This document shows, one piece after another, positions 18,101-24,507 of a stretch of 39,278 nt of DNA (its first letter is position 1; each line of letters opens with the position of its first letter). The notes below the pieces were generated by a model that ran no database searches, was not told the origin of the DNA, and saw only the letters and a list, made by a program, of their open reading frames with translations. The translations under genes were made by a program, and so were the position numbers. Source of the DNA: Planctomycetota bacterium. GTDB lineage: Bacteria > Planctomycetota > Planctomycetia > Gemmatales > Gemmataceae. The stretch covers positions 1 to 39,278 of the forward strand of contig JAFKJJ010000545.1 in the NCBI GenBank assembly GCA_017306025.1, given 5' to 3'.

Positions 18101-18344
18101 CTGGGGGCTGAAGGCCGAGAACCACGCCACCTCGCTCGCCGCGGGAGCGGGAATGTTCGCGGAACTGGACCGCCCGCGGGTACTGTTCGGCTCGACCGAG
18201 TGCAGCACGTGCCGGCTCCAGATGCAGGAGGGCACCGGCAAGCGGACTTTGCACCCGGTACAGTACCTCGCGTATGCTTACGGGTTGTTGCCCGAACTCG
18301 AACCGCGGCTCCTCCGCCCACTCGGCCGCCTGGTGAGTGACTGA
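15144..18344 (+). CDS. GlcD-GlcF-like FAD and Fe-S oxidoreductase with in-frame palindromic insert
   Basis: This 1066-residue fusion joins an FAD-binding D-lactate/glycolate dehydrogenase to a GlcF-like iron-sulphur subunit. The N-terminal FAD domain shows VPLIPRGAGTGLAGES and CTVGGMIATNASGANAFHHG; the FAD-oxidase C domain ends near VSTQHGTGIARTPWVERQYG and IFDPKGVLNPGKI. Two 4Fe-4S motifs follow (CNGCGDCR...CP and CINCKQCRDEC), then two CCG-type motifs (HIPCHLKAL with GCSGMGG, and STECSTCRLQMQ). Residues about 180-255 are a foreign insertion from a perfect inverted repeat (15685-15908) that keeps the frame; it lies between SGLGVVWDSGEV and SITRAVNELL, a surface region in homologues. The start is GTG at 15144. 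The enzyme is probably still intact. The exact hydroxy acid is not determinable. Confidence 0.9.
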   Translation: MLDEKQLTDDLRGRFRGRFHFDRLTRGLYSTDASPFQIEPLAVAVPEDAESISALVGHCHGHNVPLIPRGAGTGLAGESLGPAIVLDLSVHFRRVLAVGPDTVTVQSGVVLNDLNAELAKIGRRFAPDPASSATCTVGGMIATNASGANAFHHGYTRDYVSGLGVVWDSGEVDRVGARTGNLTPRPPSLFGRGNPMFPLRPPPRKGEQALEAIADSHGGVAKANSEGLSPPSEEGVVGGTLGSPSQTGKGAGGLGPPRTDSITRAVNELLSGNAELIATTRTRTSFDRCGYQLHGVLTSDGPALAKLLVGSEGTLAVVTEATLRTVPLAGGTCLTLLGFPTLDAAVRAGLALRQHGPVACDLLDRRLLAVTRGANLPSVGAALFVTFEADTERAATERAWGAVEALRREHVLRALAEPTCDPVGTAQIRKVRDAAVSGLYAVSGPRPVPFVEDVGVPVDALPEFLTRVQDVLKRFETSGTFLVHALTGQVHTRPLIDLNDPVDRAKLWPLAEAVHGLALSLGGTVSTQHGTGIARTPWVERQYGPLVPVFRELKRIFDPKGVLNPGKIIGPDPSREAWPLRPEIRGQKTEDRSPEPEPHGEPAELTADLSARASLLVWNDSPEAEVKRCNGCGDCRTRTVPERMCPTFRATGDEAATPRGMTNVLRVLADPQAATPDEVEAVAELCINCKQCRDECDARVNVPKLMLEAKARLHAEHGLDRANWALARAESLAAIGSNFAPLVNVLLARRSVRWVVEKVFGVSRRRRLPSFALRNFFRRARGMGLTKKRGAPQEPDVLSSPPAPRSGFRAEKVALFVDVFAAYNDPLIGTAAAEVLRHNGAEVFVPPRQTGSGAAALSRGDLDSARESALRNVRVLADLAREGYRIVCPEPTAALMLTQDYLDILDDPDAATVAAHTVELTRYLGELHAAGRLRTNFHKLDVTLGHHIPCHLKALRGPTSAPGLLSLVPGLRVHTIDAGCSGMGGTWGLKAENHATSLAAGAGMFAELDRPRVLFGSTECSTCRLQMQEGTGKRTLHPVQYLAYAYGLLPELEPRLLRPLGRLVSD
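15685..15908. repeat. MITE-like palindromic element inserted in frame in a coding gene
   Basis: Two 80-bp arms (15685-15764 and 15829-15908) are perfect inverted copies around a 64-nt centre. The arms start ACCTAACCCCCCGG and contain GGGGGAACCCAATG and CGACCCCCTCCTCGG. Translated in the host frame, the first arm reads LTPRPPSLFGRGNPMF; the reverse strand also carries this peptide. The 5-bp direct repeats CGAAC at 15675-15679 and 15915-15919 are 240 bp apart (80 codons), so a 235-bp element with a 5-bp target duplication would explain the preserved frame. No transposase is present. Similar palindromes translated within genes are known as Rickettsia palindromic elements. Confidence 0.9.
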
Positions 18345-18437
18345 TTCTGTAAGTCACAGGTCATCAAGTCGAAGGTCATAACGTCGGCGGTCCATGCTTT
18401 GACTCCACGACCTTCGACCGACGAGTGAGTGACTGAA

Positions 18438-18683
18438 ATGCTGATCCGCGTAAAACTGTTCGCCGCAATGCGCGACCTGACCGGAGACGAGGTCGCGAAG
18501 GTCGAACTGCCCGACGGCGCAACCGTCGGCGACCTGCGGCGCGAACTCGGCAAGCAGCTCCCGCTCGCCCGGAGCCTGCTGCTCCGCTCCGCGATCGCGG
18601 TCAATCACGACGTCGCGGAGGCCGACCGTGTCCTCGCCCCCACCGACGAATGCGCGGTCATCCCCCCCGTCAGCGGCGGATGA
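18438..18683 (+). CDS. moaD: Molybdopterin synthase sulphur-carrier subunit MoaD
   Basis: This 81-residue ubiquitin-fold protein carries a thiocarboxylate on its C-terminal Gly-Gly and gives sulphur to precursor Z in the MoaD-MoaE complex. It starts MLIRVKLFAAMRDLTG, contains LPDGATVGDLRREL, and ends in the required VSGG. I chose the ATG at 18438, which matches the normal MoaD N-terminus; an in-frame GTG three codons earlier is possible. The 93 bp before it contain a 10-bp inverted repeat (GTCGAAGGTC at 18368-18377, GACCTTCGAC at 18409-18418) that looks like a repeat remnant. It opens the moa cluster. Confidence 0.93.
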   Translation: MLIRVKLFAAMRDLTGDEVAKVELPDGATVGDLRRELGKQLPLARSLLLRSAIAVNHDVAEADRVLAPTDECAVIPPVSGG

Positions 18684-18720
18684 GGGCCGCCCGCGCCTGC
18701 GCTGCCGCGGCGTTCCCGTA

Positions 18721-19101
18721 TTGACCGCCGCCTGGGTGGTCACCGCGGTCGTTTTCGCGTTCGTCCTCACGCGCCCGGTGAATGCCGTCTGCGCGCGCCG
18801 GGACCAGTCGAACAACGTCAACTATCAAAGCTACGACCCGTACGTTCTGTACGTCCGTGACCGCTCGGAGTGGTGGAACGTGTTCGATCGAAACCGTCGG
18901 TGCGAAATCGGAGTGGTGGCCGCCCGTCACGGCGAATTTCTTTACGGCCACTGGGTCACGTACGACTTCCAGAACCACACGAACGAACCGGACTACTTCG
19001 CGCGGTGCGCCGTCACGTGGGCCACCGACGGCGTCACCGTTACGGAACCGACCGGGCACCGACTTTTCATCCCGAAGAATGCGTTCGTCGGGGGGCGCTG
19101 A
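18721..19101 (+). CDS. Small exported or membrane-anchored protein in the moa cluster, unknown
   Basis: This 126-residue protein opens with a hydrophobic segment (TAAWVVTAVVFAFVLTRPV) that is a signal anchor or signal peptide. The rest is polar and aromatic-rich: YDPYVLYVRDRSEWWNVF, CEIGVVAARHGEFLYGHW, PDYFARCAVTWATDG and HRLFIPKNAFVGG. Three cysteines follow the hydrophobic segment. The start is uncertain: TTG at 18721 puts the hydrophobic segment at the N-terminus, whereas GTG at 18628 would overlap moaD by 56 bp and add a proline-serine-rich leader. I recognise no family. Its position between moaD and moaE suggests co-transcription, but nothing in the sequence links it to molybdopterin. 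Confidence 0.55.
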   Translation: MTAAWVVTAVVFAFVLTRPVNAVCARRDQSNNVNYQSYDPYVLYVRDRSEWWNVFDRNRRCEIGVVAARHGEFLYGHWVTYDFQNHTNEPDYFARCAVTWATDGVTVTEPTGHRLFIPKNAFVGGR

Positions 19102-19119
19102 CGCGGTACACTTCTAAAT

Positions 19120-19548
19120 ATGTTCCGGCTCACGCGCGACGCCATCGACTACCACGCCCTCACCGAGTCGGCGCGCGCGCCGCACTGCGGCGCGGTCGTG
19201 CTGTTCCTCGGCACCGTCCGCGACCTCACCGGCGAGCACGTCACGGCGTTCCTCGAATACGAGGCGTACGCGCCGATGGCGGAAAAGAAGCTCGCCGAGA
19301 TCGAGGCCGAGGCGCGCCGGCGCTGGCCCGTCGGCGAGATCGCCATCGTCCACCGCCTCGGCCGGCTGGAAGTGGGCGAGGTCAGCGTCGCGGTGGCGGT
19401 CTCTTGCCCGCACCGCGCAGCCGCCTTCGACGCCTGCCGGTACGTGATCGACACGCTGAAAGAGCTCGTTCCGATCTGGAAAAAGGAGAACGCACCGGAC
19501 GGAACCGGGGAGTGGGTCCACCAGTCCGCCAAACCTGGAGCACCATGA
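19120..19548 (+). CDS. moaE: Molybdopterin synthase catalytic subunit MoaE
   Basis: This 142-residue protein is the large subunit of molybdopterin synthase, which with MoaD inserts the dithiolene sulphurs into cyclic pyranopterin monophosphate. Family motifs are clear: GAVVLFLGTVRD, LEYEAYAPMAEKKL, HRLGRLEVGEVSVAVAV, HRAAAFDACRYVIDTLK, and the active-site lysines in VPIWKKE. Length is normal for the family. The ATG at 19120 lies 18 bp after the preceding gene. Its last codons overlap the start of the histidine phosphatase gene by 4 bp (ATGA), showing translational coupling. Confidence 0.95.
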   Translation: MFRLTRDAIDYHALTESARAPHCGAVVLFLGTVRDLTGEHVTAFLEYEAYAPMAEKKLAEIEAEARRRWPVGEIAIVHRLGRLEVGEVSVAVAVSCPHRAAAFDACRYVIDTLKELVPIWKKENAPDGTGEWVHQSAKPGAP

Positions 19549-20117
19549 GCGCCCTCCCGACGATCTACCTCGCACGACACGGCGAAACCGAGTGGTCGCG
19601 ATCCGGACAGCACACCGGCCGAACCGACCTGCCGCTTCTGTCGAGTGGCGAGGAGGACGGCCGGCGGCTCAAAAAGCGGCTCGAAGGGATCACGTTCGCG
19701 CGGGTGTTCAGCAGCCCGCTCTCGCGCGCCCGCCGCACCGCAGAACTGGCCGGCTTCGTGCCCGAAGTGGACCCGGATTTGCTCGAATGGGATTACGGCG
19801 AGTACGAGGGACTCAAGAGCGCCGAGATCGCCGCCCGGAACCCCGGCTGGAACCTCTTTCGCAACGGCGCGCCGGGCGGCGAGAGCCCGGCCCAGATTAT
19901 CGAGCGCGTGGACCGGCTCGTCGCGAAGCTCAAGGGGCTGACCGGCAACGTGATCTGCTTCGCCCACGGGCACATCCTACGGTGCGTCGCGTCGCGGTGG
20001 ATCGACCAGTCGTTGACGCTCGGTACCTGCATGCTGTTGGGCACGGCCACCATCAGCACCCTCAGTTTCAACCACAACCGACTCGAAGAACCGGCCATCA
20101 AGGTGTGGAACAGTTGA
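19545..20117 (+). CDS. Histidine phosphatase family protein (phosphoglycerate-mutase fold)
   Basis: This 190-residue protein has the phosphohistidine motif LARHGETEWSRSGQHTGRTD at residues 9-28, the second arginine in FSSPLSRARRTAE, the acid in WDYGEYEGLKSAEI, and the C-terminal histidine in CFAHGHILRC. All catalytic residues are present. Members include phosphoglycerate mutases, alpha-ribazole phosphatase and broad-range phosphatases; substrate cannot be read from sequence. The ATG overlaps the moaE stop, so it belongs to the moa transcript. A repeat-like palindromic stretch begins just after its stop. Confidence 0.88.
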   Translation: MSALPTIYLARHGETEWSRSGQHTGRTDLPLLSSGEEDGRRLKKRLEGITFARVFSSPLSRARRTAELAGFVPEVDPDLLEWDYGEYEGLKSAEIAARNPGWNLFRNGAPGGESPAQIIERVDRLVAKLKGLTGNVICFAHGHILRCVASRWIDQSLTLGTCMLLGTATISTLSFNHNRLEEPAIKVWNS

Positions 20118-20118
20118 C

Positions 20119-20258
20119 GAGTGCGGAACCCGGAACGCGGAGTGCGGAACGAAGACCGAAGAACGGAACGAAGCCGTGAGCGCACGAATCCCGCTACAAC
20201 TGACAACCGACGGCATTTCGGTTCTTCACTCCGCGCTCCGCACTCCGCGTTCCGCGCC
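20119..20258. repeat. Imperfect inverted repeat spanning the moaA start
   Basis: A purine-rich arm (about 20119-20167, with CGGAACGCGGAGTGCGGA) is inversely repeated at about 20218-20258 (with TCCGCACTCCGCGTTCCG). The 18-bp core is perfect and the rest about 75% by eye. Each arm is internally repetitive, with units of GCGGAGT and GCGGAAC. The left arm is intergenic; the right arm is translated as the N-terminal HSALRTPRSAP of MoaA. It looks like a dispersed repeat that has extended the gene's 5' end. Confidence 0.65.
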
Positions 20259-21249
20259 CGAGGGTCCCGCACTCACCGACCGCTTCGGCCGCGTTCACAA
20301 CAACCTGCGCATATCGGTAACGGACCGCTGCAATCTGCGCTGTACGTACTGCATGCCCGAGGACGTAACCTTCCGCGACCGGTCCGAGTTGCTCACGTTC
20401 GAGGAGATCGCGGCGTTCGTGCGCGTGGCCGCGACGCTCGGGGTGGACAAGGTGCGGCTCACCGGCGGCGAACCGCTCGTGCGGAAGGATCTGCACAAAC
20501 TCGTGCGGATGCTCGTCGCGATCCCCGGAATTCGGGATGTCGGGCTCACGACGAACGGCGTTCTGCTCGCCGAGCAGGCCGGGGTACTTTTCGACGCGGG
20601 GCTGCGGCGGCTGAACGTGTCACTCGACACGCTCGACCCGGAACGGTTCCAGCGCCTGACGCGCCGCACGGGCGTCGAAAAGGTGCTCGCGGGGCTGGCC
20701 GCGGCCAAGCGGGCGGGCTTCGACCCGATCAAGGTGAACGCGGTCGCGATCCGCGGATTCGCGGAACACGACGTCGTTCCGCTGGCCCGCTACTGCCGCG
20801 ACAACGGCTTCGAGTTGCGGTTCATCGAGTACATGCCGATCGGCGCGGAGCAGTGGGAGCGCGACAAGGTGTTCTTCGCGCACGAGATCTTGGAGCGGAT
20901 CGGACGAGAGGTCGGTGCATTACGGCCGGCGAATCACGACCCGTCGGCTCCTGCGCAGGATTACACTTACACGGACGGTGGCGGTACGGTGGGCGTCATC
21001 GCGTCGGTGTCGCGGCCGTTCTGCGCGAACTGCAACCGCCTCCGGCTCACCGCGGACGGAAAGCTGCGGAACTGCCTCTTCGCCCTCGACGAGACCGACG
21101 TGAAAGGATTGCTCCGGGCTCCCGTTATTCATGATGAGGCGATCGCGGAGGCACTTCGCCGGAGCGTGTGGGCCAAGTGGGAGGGCCACGAGATCAACGC
21201 CGCGACGTTCGTCAAACCCGACCGCACCATGCACGCCATCGGCGGTTGA
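20176..21249 (+). CDS. moaA: GTP 3',8-cyclase MoaA
   Basis: This radical-SAM enzyme starts molybdopterin synthesis by cyclising GTP. The SAM cluster motif CNLRCTYC is at residues 52-59, the GGEP motif follows in VRLTGGEPLVRKDL, and the second cluster uses CANCNRLRLTADGKLRNC. The protein ends in the Gly-Gly tail (HAIGG) needed for activity. With GTG at 20176 it has 357 residues, about 25-30 more than usual; the extra N-terminus (to about residue 31) is encoded by a repeat arm and shows no conservation. The core starts LTDRFGRVHNNLRISVTDR. No ATG or GTG lies between the GTG and the core, so this start is the best available. Confidence 0.94.
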   Translation: MSARIPLQLTTDGISVLHSALRTPRSAPEGPALTDRFGRVHNNLRISVTDRCNLRCTYCMPEDVTFRDRSELLTFEEIAAFVRVAATLGVDKVRLTGGEPLVRKDLHKLVRMLVAIPGIRDVGLTTNGVLLAEQAGVLFDAGLRRLNVSLDTLDPERFQRLTRRTGVEKVLAGLAAAKRAGFDPIKVNAVAIRGFAEHDVVPLARYCRDNGFELRFIEYMPIGAEQWERDKVFFAHEILERIGREVGALRPANHDPSAPAQDYTYTDGGGTVGVIASVSRPFCANCNRLRLTADGKLRNCLFALDETDVKGLLRAPVIHDEAIAEALRRSVWAKWEGHEINAATFVKPDRTMHAIGG

Positions 21250-21268
21250 GCGCTGCCCCGGAGCCCCC

Positions 21269-21562
21269 ATGAGCCGCTACGACGATTACGACAGCCCGGA
21301 CGGGTCCGAAGACACCGACCCGACCATCCACGAGCTGCGCACGGAGATTATCCGCCTGGAAGCGCAGCTCGATCAACTCGCGGCCAGCGTCCGCGAGCGC
21401 ACCGAGGAAACGGCGCTCATTTCGGCCCAGTTAGCGGAACTGAAAGTGTGGGTCGCGCGGCTCGAAGCCCGCCGCCGGCGCGACGGGAAACTGCTGCTCC
21501 TCGCGTGGGTGATGGCGGTCACGTCGCTGGCGATGACGGTGTACGCGTACCTCACGATGTGA
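21269..21562 (+). CDS. Small tail-anchored coiled-coil protein, unknown
   Basis: This 97-residue protein has an acidic N-terminus (YDDYDSPDGSEDTD), a coiled coil at about 20-68 (LRTEIIRLEAQLDQLAASV, ISAQLAELKVWVARLEA), a basic RRRRDGK, and a C-terminal membrane helix (LLLLAWVMAVTSLAMTVYAY). It should be anchored by its tail with the coiled coil in the cytoplasm. GGAG precedes the ATG at 21269, 19 bp after moaA. I know no family; low complexity makes homology hard to judge. Confidence 0.7.
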   Translation: MSRYDDYDSPDGSEDTDPTIHELRTEIIRLEAQLDQLAASVRERTEETALISAQLAELKVWVARLEARRRRDGKLLLLAWVMAVTSLAMTVYAYLTM

Positions 21563-21636
21563 CTGTTGGCGTTGTGCCTCTCCCCGCCTCACGGCTACAA
21601 TTCGCGCGGTTCGCCAAACTTACGGAGCTTCACGCA

Positions 21637-22116
21637 GTGCCCTTTCGCGTTGGGAGCGGACACGACACGCACCGGCTGGTCGAGGGCCGGCCGCTGATCC
21701 TCGGCGGGGTCATCATCCCGCACACGAAGGGTCTGGCGGGCCACTCCGACGCCGACGCGGTACTCCACGCGGTCACCGACGCGCTCCTGGGCGCTGCGGC
21801 GCTGGGCGACATCGGCGACGCGTACCCCGACACCGACCCGAAGTGGAAAAACGCCGACTCGCGGCTTTTTCTCACGGAAGCGCTCGCGAAACTGAACCAG
21901 TTAGGCTGGCGGCCCGTCAACCTGGATGTAACAGTGTTCGCGGAGCAGCCGAAACTGGGACACGTGAAGGCAGCGATCCGCGACAGCCTCGCGCACCTGC
22001 TGAACGTCCCACCGGACTGCGTGAACGTGAAGGCAAAAACCGGCGAGAAGGTCGGGCACATCGGCCGCGGCGAGGCGATCGGCTGCCACGCCGTTGTGCT
22101 TATTGAGAAGAGTTAG
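21637..22116 (+). CDS. ispF: 2-C-methyl-D-erythritol 2,4-cyclodiphosphate synthase
   Basis: This 159-residue trimeric enzyme makes the cyclodiphosphate intermediate of the MEP isoprenoid pathway. Metal ligands are in GHDTHRL (D-x-H) and the histidine of GHSDADAVLHAVTDALLGAA; the CDP-binding end TGEKVGHIGRGEAIGC is complete. The start is GTG at 21637, with ACGGAG about 10 nt upstream, giving the usual short N-terminus MPFRVGSGHD. Length is normal. No other MEP genes are in the window. An inverted repeat lies between its stop and cysS. Confidence 0.95.
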   Translation: MPFRVGSGHDTHRLVEGRPLILGGVIIPHTKGLAGHSDADAVLHAVTDALLGAAALGDIGDAYPDTDPKWKNADSRLFLTEALAKLNQLGWRPVNLDVTVFAEQPKLGHVKAAIRDSLAHLLNVPPDCVNVKAKTGEKVGHIGRGEAIGCHAVVLIEKS

Positions 22117-22193
22117 CCAGGGATGAACACAGATAAAACAGATCAGATTCAATGAATTGTTCTGAATCCGTGTTATCTGTGTTCATCCGTGGC
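22117..22193. repeat. AT-rich inverted repeat between ispF and cysS
   Basis: GGATGAACACAGATAA (22121-22136) is inversely repeated as TTATCTGTGTTCATCC (22173-22188); outer CCA/TGG extends the arms to about 20 bp with one mismatch, and partial pairing continues inside (CAGATTCA with TCTGAATC). Its low GC content stands out. It could fold as a terminator-like hairpin, but it looks more like a dispersed repeat. Confidence 0.7.
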
Positions 22194-22213
22194 TCTTTGC
22201 GAAGGATTCGTTC

Positions 22214-23770
22214 ATGGCCCTGCGTGTGTACAGCACGTTGACCCGCGAGAAGGCGGACTTCGAGAAGATCACCGGGAAGAAGCCCGGCGACGTGGTCACG
22301 ATGTACGTGTGCGGGCCGACCGTCTACAAGCCGAGCCACATCGGGCACATGGTGGGACCGGTCATTTTTGACACCATCAAGCGCTACCTCACGTACCTCG
22401 GCTACAAGGTGAAGTGGGTCGTCAACATCACGGACGTAGACGACAAGCTCATCAACCGCGCGAAGGAACTGAACACGACGGTGCCAGAACTGTCCGCGAA
22501 AATGACGGAGGACTACTTCGCGTGCCTGAAGGCGCTGAACGTCACCGGCATCGACCACTTCCCGCGCGCGACACAGCACATCGAGGGAATGATCGACGTC
22601 ATCAGCGCACTCGTCAAGAAGGACTACGCCTACGAACTCGATGACGGCGTCTATTTCGACGTGTCGAAGGACGAGGACTACGGCAAACTCACGAACCGCG
22701 ACCCGGAACAAATGGAAGCGGGCGCGCGGTTAGAGCCGAACGCCAAGAAGCGGAACCCCGGCGACTTCGCGTTGTGGAAGTCGAAGCCGGGCGAACCGAA
22801 GGAGGTGCAGTTCGAGAGCCCCTTCAAGTGCGGCCGCGGCCGTCCGGGGTGGCACATCGAGTGCACCTGCATGGCGATCAAGGAACTCGGTGAAACGCTG
22901 GACATCCACGGCGGCGGGTTGGACCTTCAGTTCCCGCACCACGAGAACGAACTGGCCCAGAGCGAGAGCTGGACCGGCAAGCCCTTCGCGCACGTCTGGA
23001 TGCACAACGGGCTGCTGAAGCTCAAAAGCGGCAAGATGGCCGGCTCGCTCGGCAACGTGCTGAACGTGGCCGACGCACTTAAAGCAGTCGGGGGCGATGC
23101 ACTACGGTTCTTCACACTCAGCACGCACTACCGCTCGCCCATTGATCTCGGCGATTGGGAACCTAAGCCGGGTTCGATTCCGACTGGCTTGGAATCCGCA
23201 AAAGCTGCTCACGATAGCTTCGTGCGGTTCGCCGAGCGTGTCCAGCGTATCAGTGGTAGACCGTTCGCTGACCTAGCCGCTCCCACCCGCACCGAAATAG
23301 CGCGGAGATTCGAACACTTATCGTTTACAGAGCATTACCGACAATTTTGCGCCTACATGGACGATGACTTCAACACTGGCGGAGTCACGGGCGTTTTATT
23401 CGACCTCGTGACTTTCTTAAACCGGAAGGTCGATACTGCAAAACTTGAAGACCCCGCAACGAACAACCCCGCGGCGAAGGCGGAGTTCGTCGAAGGGGCG
23501 ACGCTGGTGAAAGAGATCGCGCAGGTTCTCGGCCTCACGTTCACAGCGGAAGCGAAGACCCTCGACGGCGGAAACGAACTCGTCGCGGGTCTGATGCAGC
23601 TCCTCCTCGACCTGCGGAACAACCTCCGCACCACCGCGAAGGAGGCCGCAAAGGACAACCCGCTGAAGAAATCGCTCTTCGACCAGACGGACCTGATCCG
23701 CAAGCGGCTGGGCGAACTCGGCGTCACGCTCGAAGACCGCCCCGGCGGCACCACGTGGCGCGTCGGCTGA
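22214..23770 (+). CDS. cysS: Cysteinyl-tRNA synthetase
   Basis: This 518-residue class I synthetase charges tRNA-Cys. The zinc cysteine and HIGH motif lie in YVCGPTVYKPSHIGHM (31-46); the other zinc ligands are in GWHIECTCMA and in HGGGLDLQFPHHENE. The KMSKS loop reads KMAGS (274-278, in SGKMAGSLGN), so the second lysine, which helps ATP activation, is replaced by glycine and the first serine by alanine. The rest of the catalytic core is intact. A stretch at about 23150-23460 has clearly lower GC and more A/T-ending codons than the flanks. Start is ATG at 22214 after AAGGA. Confidence 0.94.
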   Translation: MALRVYSTLTREKADFEKITGKKPGDVVTMYVCGPTVYKPSHIGHMVGPVIFDTIKRYLTYLGYKVKWVVNITDVDDKLINRAKELNTTVPELSAKMTEDYFACLKALNVTGIDHFPRATQHIEGMIDVISALVKKDYAYELDDGVYFDVSKDEDYGKLTNRDPEQMEAGARLEPNAKKRNPGDFALWKSKPGEPKEVQFESPFKCGRGRPGWHIECTCMAIKELGETLDIHGGGLDLQFPHHENELAQSESWTGKPFAHVWMHNGLLKLKSGKMAGSLGNVLNVADALKAVGGDALRFFTLSTHYRSPIDLGDWEPKPGSIPTGLESAKAAHDSFVRFAERVQRISGRPFADLAAPTRTEIARRFEHLSFTEHYRQFCAYMDDDFNTGGVTGVLFDLVTFLNRKVDTAKLEDPATNNPAAKAEFVEGATLVKEIAQVLGLTFTAEAKTLDGGNELVAGLMQLLLDLRNNLRTTAKEAAKDNPLKKSLFDQTDLIRKRLGELGVTLEDRPGGTTWRVG

Positions 23771-23866
23771 TCGCGCGGTGGGAATCGCTCAGTTCTGACA
23801 TTCCGGGGGACGCCCGCCCCGGCTATCAGCGGAGAAACCCTTTATCCGCGTCGGGACCGTTCCCTG

Positions 23867-24502
23867 ATGAACCCGCCTACCACACCCGCGACCCCCTCTC
23901 CGCGCCGCGTCCTCGGCCTCGACCCCGGTCTGCAAACCGCCGGATATGGCGTGCTCGAATACTCCGACCGCGGCCCCCGTGTCGTCGATGCCGGAGTTAT
24001 CCGTTCTGCCGAAGGGCGCGATCCTGCCGACATGGCACGCCGACTCAAGACGCTTTACGATGGTTTGTGTGAAGTGCTCGACGAGTGGCGGCCGGCCGCA
24101 ATGGCCGTCGAACAGCTCTACGCACACTACGAGCACCCGCGCACGGCCATCCTCATGGCCCACGCGCGCGGGGCATTCCTGTTGGCCGGGGCGCAGTATA
24201 GTATACCCGTGATCAGTTACGCCGCGACGAAGGTGAAGAAGCTCGTGACGGGCAGCGGCCGGGCCAGCAAGGAGCAGATGCAGTACGCGATCGCCCGCGA
24301 ACTCGGGCTCGCCGGCCCGCCCGAGCCGCACGACGTCGCCGACGCCCTCGGCATCGCGCTATGCCACTACTTCGCCACCGCGGGCACCGGGATCATGGGT
24401 GGGGCGCGGGCCGCGACGTTCACCGGCGTCAACATGCAGGCGCTGCTCGGCGAAACCGAACCCGACCCGGATGATCTCACAGACGAAGACAACCGGAGCT
24501 GA
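23867..24502 (+). CDS. ruvC: Holliday junction resolvase RuvC
   Basis: This 211-residue endonuclease cuts Holliday junctions presented by RuvAB. The four acidic residues of the RNase H-like site are present: D in VLGLDPGLQTAGYG, E in MAVEQLYAHYEHPRTA, and two D in HDVADALGIALCHY. The basic ATKVKKLVTGSGRASKEQM segment for DNA contact is also present. About 35 residues after the core (from MGGARAATFTG) make it longer than usual. The ATG at 23867 adds about 13 residues before the core. It lies 5 bp before ruvA, so the two are co-transcribed. Confidence 0.93.
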   Translation: MNPPTTPATPSPRRVLGLDPGLQTAGYGVLEYSDRGPRVVDAGVIRSAEGRDPADMARRLKTLYDGLCEVLDEWRPAAMAVEQLYAHYEHPRTAILMAHARGAFLLAGAQYSIPVISYAATKVKKLVTGSGRASKEQMQYAIARELGLAGPPEPHDVADALGIALCHYFATAGTGIMGGARAATFTGVNMQALLGETEPDPDDLTDEDNRS

Positions 24503-24507
24503 CTCGC

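Noticed and set aside
23803-23822. Hairpin CCGGGG/CCCCGG after cysS as a terminator
   Set aside because: The stem is only 6 bp with no T-tract, which is expected by chance at this GC content.
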